In this document: piece after piece, positions 6,885-15,007 of the stretch
Layout of the letters: each line of letters starts with the position of its first letter
Position numbering within the stretch: position 1 is the first letter of the stretch
From: Gammaproteobacteria bacterium UBA6173
Lineage (GTDB): Bacteria; Pseudomonadota; Gammaproteobacteria; Pseudomonadales; Pseudohongiellaceae
Direction: 5' to 3'
Assembly (NCBI GenBank): GCA_002422225.1
Contig: DITX01000018.1
Coordinates: forward strand, 10,679-40,691
DNA length: 30,013 bases
Translations under genes and position numbers: made by a program
Notes under the pieces: model-generated
What the model saw: the letters and a program-made list of their open reading frames with translations, nothing else
The model's database searches: none
What the model was told of the DNA's origin: nothing

Positions 6885-8522
6885 CCGACGAAAATCAGCA
6901 GGCCGCATGCCGGTGAGAAACAGGGCCGCCAAGTAGGTCAACATACCACCAATACAGACAAGGGCCAGCATGCCTGCGCGCTGGCCAATCCCCCAGCCCA
7001 GCCATACCTGCCAATCGCCTGCCAACCAGACAACCAGTATCGACATCAGCACGTTCGCCATCAACATTCTGGCGAGAAACAGCCCCCAGCCTGGCTGGAA
7101 TTGAAAAACACCGACGCGCCGCAATCCCCAAAATAATAGCCCTGCATTCAGGAAGGCAGCCAATGATGTGGCAAGCGCCAAACCGGTATGTGCCATTTCC
7201 AACACAAACACAAACAGGACATTGAGTCCCATATTGGCAACCATGGCAATAATCCCGATACGCACCGGCGTGCTGGTGTTCTGCCTGGCATAATAACCCG
7301 GTGCAAACACCTTGATCGCCATAAACGCAGTCAGCCCGATTGAATACGCTTGCAGGCTTGACGTCACTTGCGTCACATCATATGCGTCAAAGTTATCATT
7401 CTGGAACAACGTGATTATCATCGGTTGTGCCAATAAGACCAGCGCAAGGGACGCGGGGATGGCGATCAGTAAAATCAATCTAAATGCCCAGTCCAGCAGT
7501 GCGGCAAATTCCTGGGCCGATTTTTCCGCATGACGCCGAGAAAGGCTAGGAAGCACGACCGTCGCAATCGCCACCGCAAAAATGCCCAGTGGCAAATCCA
7601 TTAATCGCTCTGAAAAGTACAACCACGAAACACTGCCAGAGACCAGCAATGACGCAATCACTGTGTCGAGTAACAAATTGATCTGACTCACCGACACACC
7701 AAACAAGGCAGGTAGCATCAGTCTCAGGATACGACTGACACCTTCATGGCCCCTGATAAATCTGGGCTTTGGCATCAATTGCATGCGCACCAGAAACGGC
7801 AACTGAAACAGAAACTGACTGATACCGGCAATCATTACGCCCCATGCCAACGCAATTTCAGGCTGGTCGAAATAAGGACTGAGCAGTAAGGCTGATCCAA
7901 TGAGCGAAATATTCAGCAAAGACGGCGTGATCGCGGGGACGGCAAAGCGGTCGTAGCTGTTCAGAATTGAGCCCGCAAACGCGGTCATGGAAATCAAAAA
8001 CAAATAAGGAAAAGTAATGCGCAACATATCGACAAACAGCGCAAATTTTGCCGGCTCATCCGTAAAGCCATAGGCAATTGGCCATGCAACCAAAGGGGCT
8101 GCCGCGACAACAACGACGCTGATAACCAACAGTATCGTGCCAAGATAGGCAGCCACTACGTTGATCAGTGTTTGTACGTCCGCCAAGCTGCGCTGACTAC
8201 GATATTCAGATAGCACCGGCACAAATGCCTGGTTAAAGGCGCCTTCAGCAAATAGCCTACGCAAAAAATTGGGGATCTTGAACGCCAGGAAAAACGCATC
8301 GGCACCATCGCCTGGCCCAAACACTCTGGCCAGCACCACATCTCTGACCAAACCCAATATGCGCGATAAAAACGTCATACTGCCAGTAATGGCACTTGAA
8401 CGCAGCAATCCCGGACGTGTTTTTACAGGCTGAGTTTGCGCGTCAGCTGCCGGAGTCTGCACAAGGTCATTATCATGCTTATCTGGCTCAGGTGGTCTGG
8501 AATTCGGGTCACTCACATTCAA
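6876..8522 (-). CDS. murJ: Lipid II flippase MurJ (MviN)
   Basis: Inner-membrane MOP-superfamily transporter that moves lipid II to the periplasmic face for peptidoglycan synthesis. Up to 548 residues, against about 511 in E. coli. The extra length is an N-terminal polar, Pro/Asp-rich tail of about 38 residues before the conserved SSAITGSMTFLSRILGLVRD. Conserved early segments GPGDGADAFFLAFKIPNFLRRLFAEGAF are present in pieces, with about 14 hydrophobic spans following. No ATG is in frame near the start: TTG at 8522 or GTG at 8516 must be used, and the purine-rich AAGAGAC suits the GTG slightly better. In many relatives murJ is followed by ribF-ileS; here the next gene on the strand is DAHP synthase. 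Confidence 0.94.
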   Translation of the reverse strand: MNVSDPNSRPPEPDKHDNDLVQTPAADAQTQPVKTRPGLLRSSAITGSMTFLSRILGLVRDVVLARVFGPGDGADAFFLAFKIPNFLRRLFAEGAFNQAFVPVLSEYRSQRSLADVQTLINVVAAYLGTILLVISVVVVAAAPLVAWPIAYGFTDEPAKFALFVDMLRITFPYLFLISMTAFAGSILNSYDRFAVPAITPSLLNISLIGSALLLSPYFDQPEIALAWGVMIAGISQFLFQLPFLVRMQLMPKPRFIRGHEGVSRILRLMLPALFGVSVSQINLLLDTVIASLLVSGSVSWLYFSERLMDLPLGIFAVAIATVVLPSLSRRHAEKSAQEFAALLDWAFRLILLIAIPASLALVLLAQPMIITLFQNDNFDAYDVTQVTSSLQAYSIGLTAFMAIKVFAPGYYARQNTSTPVRIGIIAMVANMGLNVLFVFVLEMAHTGLALATSLAAFLNAGLLFWGLRRVGVFQFQPGWGLFLARMLMANVLMSILVVWLAGDWQVWLGWGIGQRAGMLALVCIGGMLTYLAALFLTGMRPADFRRLA

Positions 8523-8632
8523 GTCTCTTTCTCTTGTTTCAGCATTCCATTATGCTGCGCTGTGCGCATTATGGGCACCCTGAGATCAAAAAACGATACA
8601 AGAACGCACTAAAACTTCAGAAGAACAAAACA

Positions 8633-9557
8633 ATGGACAAGACTCAACGTATCAATCGATGGCGGGCACTTGGCCCGGGGCTGGTTATGGCATCAGCAGC
8701 GGTAGGCGCATCACATTTGGTGGCATCCACCTAGTCAGGTGCACTTTTTGGATGGCAATTATTGTGGCTTATTGTCTTGGTCAATCTATTCAAATATCCA
8801 TTTTTCAGATTTGGTGTCCAGTTCACATTGATCAATAACAAAAGCCTGATCGAAGGTTATCAACAAAAAGGCTAAGGCTGGCTGATTGCATTCACCTTGC
8901 TCAATCTGATTGCCGCAGTCGTGAATACGGCTGGCGTATTACTGCTCACTGCCAGCTTGCTGCAATATTTTATTCCCGGGAATCTGAGCCTTACGGTGCT
9001 GTGTCTGCTACTACTTTCACTTTGCCTCACGATATTGTTGGCGGGTCACTATCGGGTGCTGGATGGTTTGTCGCGACTATTAATGCTGAGCCTGACCATT
9101 TGTACGTTCGCAGCCTTGTTTATTGCCTGGCGCAATGGCCCCATGGCACCGGCAGACTTTGTCAGTCCGTCGCCTTGGCAACTATCGGCTCTGGCATTTA
9201 TCGTCGCAACCATGGGCTGGATGCCGGTTCCAATTGAACTGTCAGCCATTAACTCCATGTGGTTGCGATCTAAACAAAAACTGACACAGGTGTCGCTTAC
9301 CGACGGCCTGTTTGACTTCAATCTGGGGTATTTTGTGGCAGTTATACTGGCGGTAGCGTTTGTCGCGCTGAGCCCAATGCTGACATTTGCGATGACACTG
9401 GCATTCTTGACCACGCCGCTTTTTTGCATGGTTAAACTTCAGCCTGGTTCGAGGCAGTGGCATTTCAAGTTTCATGAATTGGCTGGCATGGGCTGGCATG
9501 GTCTACCTGACCGGGTTCAGCCTGCTTTACCTGATTTGGTACCTGTTCTGGCGCTGA
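8633..9557 (+). pseudogene. Decayed Nramp-family divalent metal transporter
   Basis: Conceptual translation from the ATG at 8633 reads like the Nramp-related subgroup with GPGLVMASAAVGASHLVAST at the first membrane span. It is broken by an in-frame TAG at 8732-8734 (probably from CAG, Gln) and a TAA at 8873-8875. The frame then stays open with typical hydrophobic spans to about 9390. There the text passes from a VALSPML stretch straight to TFAMTLAFLTTP, which in intact members lies far downstream, implying an in-frame loss of roughly 100 codons. A final frameshift between about 9440 and 9490 separates this from the expected C-terminus (MVYLTGFSLLYLIWYLFWR, read in another frame to TGA at 9555-9557). 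Intact members take up Mn, Fe or Mg. Convergent with dps. Confidence 0.85.
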
Positions 9558-9594
9558 TTATGCGCCAGACCCCAGCGTAACAACATAAATCAAA

Positions 9595-10065
9595 TTACTT
9601 GTTAAGAACCCGCAGCATCCATGCGGTTTTTTCATGGATGCGCATGCGGTCAGAGGCCAATGCAGCTGTCGATTCATCATTGGCATCCTGAGCAAGCTTG
9701 AGTACCTTTCGACATGTTTTGACCAACTGCTCATGCCCAGCCGTCAGAATGTTTACCATGGTCTTACCATCTGGCACACCATCGACTTCCTTGATGGCAC
9801 TCAAAGTTGAAAGCTCTTTGTAAGTTCCCGGCGCCGGAACATCCAACGTGCGAATGCGCTCAGCAACTTCATCCACTGCCAGCGCCAGCTCTGTATAGTG
9901 CTCCTCAAACATCAAATGCAATTCCCTGAACTGCGGACCTTCAACATTCCAGTGGAAATTATGCGTTTGCAGATAAAGCGTGTATGAATCAGCCAGCAAA
10001 CGTTTAAGACCTTCGGCTATCTCCAAACGGTCAGATTCTTTGATTCCTATATCAATTTTACTCAT
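9595..10065 (-). CDS. dps: Dps-family ferritin-like DNA-protecting protein
   Basis: 156 residues forming a four-helix bundle that assembles into a 12-mer. It oxidises and stores iron using peroxide and protects DNA in stationary phase or oxidative stress. The intersubunit ferroxidase ligands are visible with correct spacing: H38 (HNFHWNV), H50, E54, D65 and E69, against E. coli H51, H63, D67, D78 and E82. The lysine-rich DNA-binding N-terminal tail of E. coli Dps is largely absent (MSKIDIGIKES), so DNA binding is less certain. Shine-Dalgarno AAGGGGAG precedes the ATG. It sits between rpsT and murJ, which are often adjacent, facing the dead metal-transporter gene. Confidence 0.93.
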   Translation of the reverse strand: MSKIDIGIKESDRLEIAEGLKRLLADSYTLYLQTHNFHWNVEGPQFRELHLMFEEHYTELALAVDEVAERIRTLDVPAPGTYKELSTLSAIKEVDGVPDGKTMVNILTAGHEQLVKTCRKVLKLAQDANDESTAALASDRMRIHEKTAWMLRVLNK

Positions 10066-10216
10066 ATACTCCCCTTGGCAGGATCAGCAACAACGTCATA
10101 AGACATTAACGGCTTGAGCTTAACACAATGACTGATCCATTGTAGAACAGGCAAGGCAGGCTGATTGAGCGCACAAGTAACAGCATGTTTGTGCTCAAAT
10201 GACCAAGACATCTGCC

Positions 10217-10245
10217 TTGACAACAGAAGTGATAATCGGCATAGT
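10217..10245 (+). promoter_or_regulatory. Sigma70 promoter for rpsT
   Basis: A perfect TTGACA (10217-10222) and CATAGT (10240-10245) are 17 bases apart. Predicted start is near 10252, giving a leader of about 44 bases to the TTG start. Confidence 0.6.
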
Positions 10246-10295
10246 ACCGCGTCTCAAAATTTGCCACACGTTGACAGTAACTCAAGGAGCATCAG

Positions 10296-10565
10296 TTGGC
10301 CAACACTGCACAAGCCCGCAAACGCGCGCGTCAAAATGAAACCGCTCGTCGCCATAACGCCAGTTTCCGTTCCATGGTTCGCACCTACATTAAAAAAGTA
10401 GTGTCTGCCATCCAGGAAGGAAACTATGACAATGCAACAGCTGCGTATCAGCGCGCTGTTCCAGTGATTGATCGTATGGCCGACAAAGGCATTATTCACA
10501 AGAACAAGGCTGCTCGTCACAAGAGCCGTCTGAATACTGCCATTCTTGCACTTAAAACGGCTTGA
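10296..10565 (+). CDS. rpsT: 30S ribosomal protein S20
   Basis: Primary binder of the 16S rRNA 5' domain in the small subunit. 89 residues, usual length, with the basic N-terminus ANTAQARKRARQNE and C-terminal KNKAARHKSRLN typical of S20. The start codon is TTG, as in E. coli rpsT, where the rare UUG start is linked to autogenous control. A strong AAGGAG lies at 10284-10289. Monocistronic, with its own promoter and a strong bidirectional terminator shared with the convergent proB. Confidence 0.98.
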   Translation: MANTAQARKRARQNETARRHNASFRSMVRTYIKKVVSAIQEGNYDNATAAYQRAVPVIDRMADKGIIHKNKAARHKSRLNTAILALKTA

Positions 10566-10587
10566 TGACGCGCTAGCAATTGCTTAC

Positions 10588-10633
10588 CAAGACAAAAAGG
10601 CCGCTCTCTATCGGAGCGGTCTTTTTGTCTTGG
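10588..10633. terminator. Bidirectional intrinsic terminator between rpsT and proB
   Basis: A long inverted repeat: CCAAGACAAAAAGGCCGCTC pairs with GAGCGGTCTTTTTGTCTTGG with one G-U and a 6-base loop. It gives a GC stem flanked by A5 and T5 on opposite sides, so it can end transcripts from both strands. Confidence 0.9.
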
Positions 10634-10657
10634 CTCTGAAAAGATATAACCCGGGAT

Positions 10658-11758
10658 TTACTCAGTAAGCACTAGGTTATCCCGGTGGATGATTTCTTCA
10701 TCTCCCACATAACCCAAAATGCTTTCAATCATGCGACTTGGCTGCCTGACCAATTGCTCAGCCTCGCGACTATCGTAGTTGACCAGACCGCGCGCAATCT
10801 CCTGCCCCGCTTCGTCTTTGCACACCACCACATCACCACGATCAAATGGGCCTTTGATGGCCACAACACCAACCGGCAACAAGCTGCGACCAGATTCGCG
10901 CAGCACCTTGACCGCACCCGCATCAAGCACCAACTGCCCTTTGGCTTTTAGTTGTCCGGCAAGCCACTGCTTGCGCGCTGCCATCGGCTGTTTTTCTGGC
11001 AATAAACGTGTCCCGATCGATTCACCCTGACTCAAGCGGATCAGTACGTCAGGCTCTCTACCATTGGCAATGATCGTGCGTGCTCCTGAGCGCGCCGCAA
11101 GGCGCGCTGCGGTGATTTTTGTAATCATACCGCCGCGACCCAGGCTGCCACTTCCGCCAGCCATTTGCAGCAAACTGCTGTCCTCGGCCATTGCCTCGTT
11201 GATCAGCGCAGCATCAGGATTTGTTCGAGGATCCACTTCATGCAGGCCCTTTTGATCGGTCAGAATGACTAAGGTATCTGCACCCAATAAATTGGCTACC
11301 AAGGCACCCAAGGTGTCGTTATCACCAAAACAAAGTTCGGCGGTGGCTACCGTGTCATTTTCGTTAATTACCGGAACAACCCGCATTGAGACCAAGCCAG
11401 CCAGTGTGCTGCGGGCATTGAGATAGCGCCTGCGATTGGACAGATCGTCATGCGTCAGCAATACCTGAGCCGTATGGACACCATATTGTTTGAAGCTGGT
11501 TTCATAGGTTTGAATCAAGCCCATTTGACCAACCGCTGCCGCCGCCTGCTGCAAGTGAATCTCTTTAGGACGGGATTTTAGTCCTAGTCGGGCCACCCCT
11601 TCCGCTACAGCGCCCGATGACACCAGGACAACTTCAATACCACTTTGCTGCAAAGCAACCAGCTGCCTTACCCAATGCTCGATTGCAGCCCGATCCAACC
11701 CAGTACCATTATTGGTAATCAGCGAGCTGCCAATTTTTATTACCCAGCGACGTGCCAA
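10658..11758 (-). CDS. proB: Glutamate 5-kinase
   Basis: Phosphorylates glutamate with ATP to gamma-glutamyl phosphate, the first and feedback-inhibited step of proline synthesis; cytosolic. 366 residues: an amino-acid kinase domain (about 1-255, with VIKIGSSL, the EVVLVSSGAV stretch, NENDTVA and FGDNDTL) followed by a C-terminal PUA domain (about 275-355). The start codon is TTG, placed directly after the obgE TAA with no gap; GAGGA inside the last obgE codons serves as ribosome site. Translational coupling with obgE is therefore expected. This order is common in Gammaproteobacteria. Confidence 0.96.
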   Translation of the reverse strand: MARRWVIKIGSSLITNNGTGLDRAAIEHWVRQLVALQQSGIEVVLVSSGAVAEGVARLGLKSRPKEIHLQQAAAAVGQMGLIQTYETSFKQYGVHTAQVLLTHDDLSNRRRYLNARSTLAGLVSMRVVPVINENDTVATAELCFGDNDTLGALVANLLGADTLVILTDQKGLHEVDPRTNPDAALINEAMAEDSSLLQMAGGSGSLGRGGMITKITAARLAARSGARTIIANGREPDVLIRLSQGESIGTRLLPEKQPMAARKQWLAGQLKAKGQLVLDAGAVKVLRESGRSLLPVGVVAIKGPFDRGDVVVCKDEAGQEIARGLVNYDSREAEQLVRQPSRMIESILGYVGDEEIIHRDNLVLTE

Positions 11759-12931
11759 TTAAAAGTCCTCGTCAAAGTCATCAAAATCATCCACATCATC
11801 TGGATCTTCTTCTATACGACGCTCACGGCTACGCTCTATGCTGCGCCGAATTTCAAATTCCATTTGATGATCACTGGCTTTGTGTTGCTCAAGGTAGTCG
11901 GGATCCTGAGCCAATCGCTCTCTATGCAACTCGACAGAACGCATAATGTCCTGACACAGTTTCTGGCAACCCGTGCCATCGATAGCCGCTATACGATAAA
12001 CCGGAATATCCCAACCCAACTCGTCTACAAAGCGCTGCTGCAATGCATCCAAGTCTTCCGATTCAGCCATATCAGCTTTATTCAGCACCAACCAGCGCTC
12101 TTTTTTCGCCAAGGTCTCACTGAAGCCAGCCAACTCATCTACGATTGCCCTCGCTTGCGCAACCGGATCAACATTCTCGTCCATTGGCGCAGCATCTATC
12201 ATATGCAGCAATAAGCGGGTACGAGATAGGTGTTTTAAAAAGCGGAATCCCAGTCCGGCGCCATGTGATGCGCCTTCTATCACACCAGGGATATCTGCCA
12301 TCACAAAACTGCGCTCAAGCTCAATCCGCACAACACCCAGACCAGGAACCAGTGTGGTAAAAGGATAATCTGCCACTTTAGGGCGTGCCGCAGAAACGGC
12401 ACGTAACAAGGTTGATTTGCCCGCATTTGGCATACCGAGCAACCCGACATCCGCAAGCACTTTAAGCTGCAATTGCAGGGTACGCACCTCACCATCGGTA
12501 CCTTTTGAGGTTTTGGTGGGCGCTCGGTTAGTACTGGACTTGTATCGGGTGTTACCCAGACCATGGAATCCACCACGGGCTACTAATACCTTTTGGCCTT
12601 CTTCGGAAATATCTGCGATCAATTCCTCGGTGTTTTTATCAACAACGCTTGTGCCTACGGGCACTCTGACCATAAGATCTTCACCAGCACGCCCCGTACA
12701 ATTGGCGCCCATTCCGCCTTGACCGGCCTGCGCGATATAACGACGCTGGAAACGAAAATCCACCAAGGTATTCAGTGCAAGATCACCTATCAGGTAAACA
12801 CTGCCACCATCACCACCATCGCCTCCATCCGGACCGCCTTTGGGAATAAATTTTTCCCGACGAAAGCTCATGCAGCCGTTGCCGCCTTTGCCGGCTTCTA
12901 CAACGATCTCTGCTTCATCTACAAACTTCAC
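11759..12931 (-). CDS. obgE: Obg GTPase, ribosome assembly and stress control
   Basis: Essential GTPase that binds the 50S subunit and ppGpp, acting in late ribosome assembly. 390 residues: a glycine-rich Obg fold (1-158), then a G domain with G1 GMPNAGKST (166-174), G2 TT (192-193), G3 DIPG (213-216) and G4 NKAD (284-287). A C-terminal acidic tail ends in repeated Asp/Glu (DDVDDFDDFDEDF). The start is GTG at 12931, with GGAAA upstream. It follows the rpmA terminator at 12949-12986, so read-through or an unseen promoter must supply its transcription. It is coupled to proB downstream. Confidence 0.97.
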   Translation of the reverse strand: MKFVDEAEIVVEAGKGGNGCMSFRREKFIPKGGPDGGDGGDGGSVYLIGDLALNTLVDFRFQRRYIAQAGQGGMGANCTGRAGEDLMVRVPVGTSVVDKNTEELIADISEEGQKVLVARGGFHGLGNTRYKSSTNRAPTKTSKGTDGEVRTLQLQLKVLADVGLLGMPNAGKSTLLRAVSAARPKVADYPFTTLVPGLGVVRIELERSFVMADIPGVIEGASHGAGLGFRFLKHLSRTRLLLHMIDAAPMDENVDPVAQARAIVDELAGFSETLAKKERWLVLNKADMAESEDLDALQQRFVDELGWDIPVYRIAAIDGTGCQKLCQDIMRSVELHRERLAQDPDYLEQHKASDHQMEFEIRRSIERSRERRIEEDPDDVDDFDDFDEDF

Positions 12932-12948
12932 GTATATTTCCGCCCATA

Positions 12949-12986
12949 TAAAAAAGCCCCGTCGACTGACAGGGCTTTATTTTTTT
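12949..12986 (-). terminator. Intrinsic terminator or attenuator after rplU-rpmA
   Basis: On the minus strand AAAGCCC and GGGCTTT enclose a 12-base loop, followed by a T-run (GGCTTTTTTATA). It lies between rpmA and obgE. Partial read-through would let ribosomal-protein transcripts feed obgE and proB. Confidence 0.8.
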
Positions 12987-13058
12987 GATCCATGGCACGT
13001 ATCAAGCCGGAACCTGATAAACAACAATTCAGGTCACACGCCTAAGTGCCGGATTCGC

Positions 13059-13316
13059 TCACGCAGTCACAATACTGACGAACTTGCGATTGTTTGGACC
13101 TTTAACTTCGAACAGCACTTTACCTTCAGCAGTTGCAAACAAGGTATGGTCTTTGCCGATACCTACGTTTCTGCCGGGGTGAAAACGCGTGCCGCGTTGA
13201 CGAACTATGATGTTGCCCGCCAGTGCGTGCTCACCACCGAATTTTTTTACGCCAAGACGCTTGGCTATCGAGTCGCGGCCGTTACTGGTACTACCGCCTG
13301 CCTTTTTATGTGCCAT
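13059..13316 (-). CDS. rpmA: 50S ribosomal protein L27
   Basis: 85 residues, full length. The N-terminus MAHKKAGGSTSNGRDS, which reaches the peptidyl-transferase centre in Gram-negative ribosomes, and the GNIIVRQRGTRFHPG segment identify it. It lies 24 bases after rplU on the same strand as one operon. No N-terminal cleavage extension of the Firmicutes type is present. Confidence 0.98.
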   Translation of the reverse strand: MAHKKAGGSTSNGRDSIAKRLGVKKFGGEHALAGNIIVRQRGTRFHPGRNVGIGKDHTLFATAEGKVLFEVKGPNNRKFVSIVTA

Positions 13317-13340
13317 TTTCTATATCACTCCAAGCCTGAC

Positions 13341-13652
13341 TCAGGCGTTGATACCGGTAATACGAACTTCAGTAAACCACTGACGGTGGCCCTGACGCTT
13401 ACGGTAGTGTTTACGACGATTGAACTTGATGATTGTGACTTTCTTGGCACGACCCTGAGCAATCACTTCCGCGGTGACAGAACTGCCTTCCACGTAAGGA
13501 GCACCGATTTTGACAGACTCGCCCTCACCAACCATCAGCACTTTGTCAAAGTTAATCGACTCACCCATTGGAACTTCAATCTTTTCCAATTTCAGCGTTT
13601 CGCCTTCAACAACACGGTGCTGCTTGCCACCACTTTCAATAACCGCGTACAT
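13341..13652 (-). CDS. rplU: 50S ribosomal protein L21
   Basis: 103 residues, usual length; binds 23S rRNA. Recognised by MYAVIESGGKQHRV at the start and the C-terminal KFNRRKHYRKRQGHRQ signature, where the KVTIIKF strand leads into the basic tail. Shine-Dalgarno GGAG lies in TACTGGAGTTTGAT before the ATG. A sigma70 promoter at 13787-13815 gives a leader of about 128 bases, longer than needed for translation alone. First gene of rplU-rpmA. Confidence 0.98.
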   Translation of the reverse strand: MYAVIESGGKQHRVVEGETLKLEKIEVPMGESINFDKVLMVGEGESVKIGAPYVEGSSVTAEVIAQGRAKKVTIIKFNRRKHYRKRQGHRQWFTEVRITGINA

Positions 13653-13786
13653 ATCAAACTCCAGTATTAGGGAACGTCAGCCCCGGCATCCTGAACTGCA
13701 AAAAACATCACAATTCTGCAGATCGGTAACCTTTGATTCGCAGCACCCCGGTTAAGTCCGTCGTGCTATAAGCTTTAAGGGCGGGC

Positions 13787-13815
13787 ATTTTACGAGAAGC
13801 AAGCGCTACAGGCAA
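13787..13815 (-). promoter_or_regulatory. Sigma70 promoter for rplU-rpmA
   Basis: On the minus strand TTGCCT (13815-13810) and TAAAAT (13792-13787) are 17 bases apart, followed by a GC-rich discriminator (GCCCGCCC) typical of growth-rate-controlled ribosomal promoters. Predicted start is near 13780. Confidence 0.65.
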
Positions 13816-13838
13816 GCACTTATCAATGATTTATCGTC

Positions 13839-13867
13839 TTGACACTTGGCGCCTCCCCCCCTAGCAT
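13839..13867 (+). promoter_or_regulatory. Sigma70 promoter for ispB
   Basis: A perfect TTGACA (13839-13844) and TAGCAT (13862-13867) are 17 bases apart; the spacer contains a run of seven C. Predicted start is near 13874, about 20 bases before the ATG at 13895. The -35 boxes of the divergent rplU and ispB promoters are only about 24 bases apart. Confidence 0.6.
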
Positions 13868-13894
13868 TGCCGGCGCATCAATTCTTAAGCGTAC

Positions 13895-14878
13895 ATGAGC
13901 TACGGTCAACCCATGCACAAAAATATCCGAGCAGCAGTCGCCGCCGACTTTGAGGCTGTCAACACCTTTATTGTTGAGCAACTGCACTCAAATGTGGATC
14001 TGGTCGAAAATATAGGCCACTACATTACTAATGCCGGTGGCAAACGCATGCGCCCTGTATTGGTGCTGCTCAGCGCCCGAGCCTGCGGCGCAGAAACTGA
14101 TGCAGCTATCAAACTTGCTGCAGTCATTGAATTTATTCACACAGCAACCTTGCTGCACGATGATGTTGTGGACATGTCAACCATGCGTCGTGGCCGCCCA
14201 ACCGCAAATGAGCAATGGAACAACCCCTCCAGCGTGCTGGTCGGCGACTTCATCTACTCGCGCGCTTTCCAGATACTAGTCAGTATCGGACATATTGGCA
14301 TCATGCAAGTGATCGCAGATACCACCAATATTATTGCTGAAGGGGAAGTGCTTCAGTTGCTCAACAAACACCGTGTTGACACCTCGGAAGCCGACTATTT
14401 GCGTGTTATCAGCGACAAAACTGCCGTGCTGTTTCAGGCTGCCGCTTACTGTGGCGCCCTGATTGCCGATGCGGACGCCAGTTTACAGCAATCTCTTAAA
14501 GAAGCGGGCATGCATATTGGCCTGGCATTTCAACTGGTCGACGACGCTTTGGATTATGACGGCAATGCGGAAGAACTCGGCAAAAATATCGGCGATGATC
14601 TTGCCGAGGGCAAGCCAACTCTGCCGCTGATTTATGCGATGAAACATGCCAGCCCCGACGATCAGGCGATTATCCGTCAAAGCATTCTGACCGGTGGGAC
14701 CGATCGTCTGGCTGAAGTTGTCGATATCGTTTTGCGGTGTGGCGCGTTGGATTACACGCGGCAGCTTGCCAGAGAGCATGCTGACACCGCCGTCGAAAAG
14801 ATAATGCAACTGCCAGACTCTCCTTTCCGGGTCGCTTTGTTGCAAATGTGTGAACTGGCCGTTTCTCGCGCCAACTAA
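13895..14878 (+). CDS. ispB: Octaprenyl (polyprenyl) diphosphate synthase
   Basis: Trans-type prenyl transferase that extends farnesyl diphosphate with isopentenyl units to make the side chain of ubiquinone and menaquinone; cytosolic. 327 residues, close to E. coli IspB (323). Key motifs: GGKRMRP (48-54), first Asp-rich motif DDVVD (89-93), MRRGRPT (97-103) and second Asp-rich motif DDALD (216-220). ATG at 13895 is used; a second in-frame ATG at 13913 is possible and no strong Shine-Dalgarno decides. Divergent from rplU-rpmA, the classic arrangement. Chain length cannot be read from sequence by eye. Confidence 0.95.
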   Translation: MSYGQPMHKNIRAAVAADFEAVNTFIVEQLHSNVDLVENIGHYITNAGGKRMRPVLVLLSARACGAETDAAIKLAAVIEFIHTATLLHDDVVDMSTMRRGRPTANEQWNNPSSVLVGDFIYSRAFQILVSIGHIGIMQVIADTTNIIAEGEVLQLLNKHRVDTSEADYLRVISDKTAVLFQAAAYCGALIADADASLQQSLKEAGMHIGLAFQLVDDALDYDGNAEELGKNIGDDLAEGKPTLPLIYAMKHASPDDQAIIRQSILTGGTDRLAEVVDIVLRCGALDYTRQLAREHADTAVEKIMQLPDSPFRVALLQMCELAVSRAN

Positions 14879-14886
14879 GCCACAGC

Positions 14887-14914
14887 AACTCGAAATTCTA
14901 GAGTTTCTTTTTTA
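14887..14914 (+). terminator. Weak terminator after ispB
   Basis: AACTC and GAGTT form a 5-bp stem around a 9-base loop, followed by TCTTTTTT. The stem is weak but the T-run and position just after ispB fit. Confidence 0.4.
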
Positions 14915-14931
14915 GTTATGTTAAATCAATG

Positions 14932-14953
14932 GCGGGCAATAATTTAAGCCCGC
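14932..14953. other. GC hairpin between ispB and acyl-CoA synthetase
   Basis: GCGGGC (14932-14937) and GCCCGC (14948-14953) enclose AATAATTTAA. No T-run follows. It is either a second ispB 3'-end structure or a leader hairpin of the next gene. Confidence 0.4.
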
Positions 14954-15007
14954 TGTGATCACCAACAATAACCAAAAATTCTGCTCAAAGACCGGAGAGT
15001 CCTCCTG

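Noticed and set aside
12840..13670. 276-codon plus-strand frame antisense to rplU and rpmA
   Set aside because: Shadow of two certain ribosomal-protein genes; its composition is rich in Thr, Phe and His, as expected from an antisense frame.
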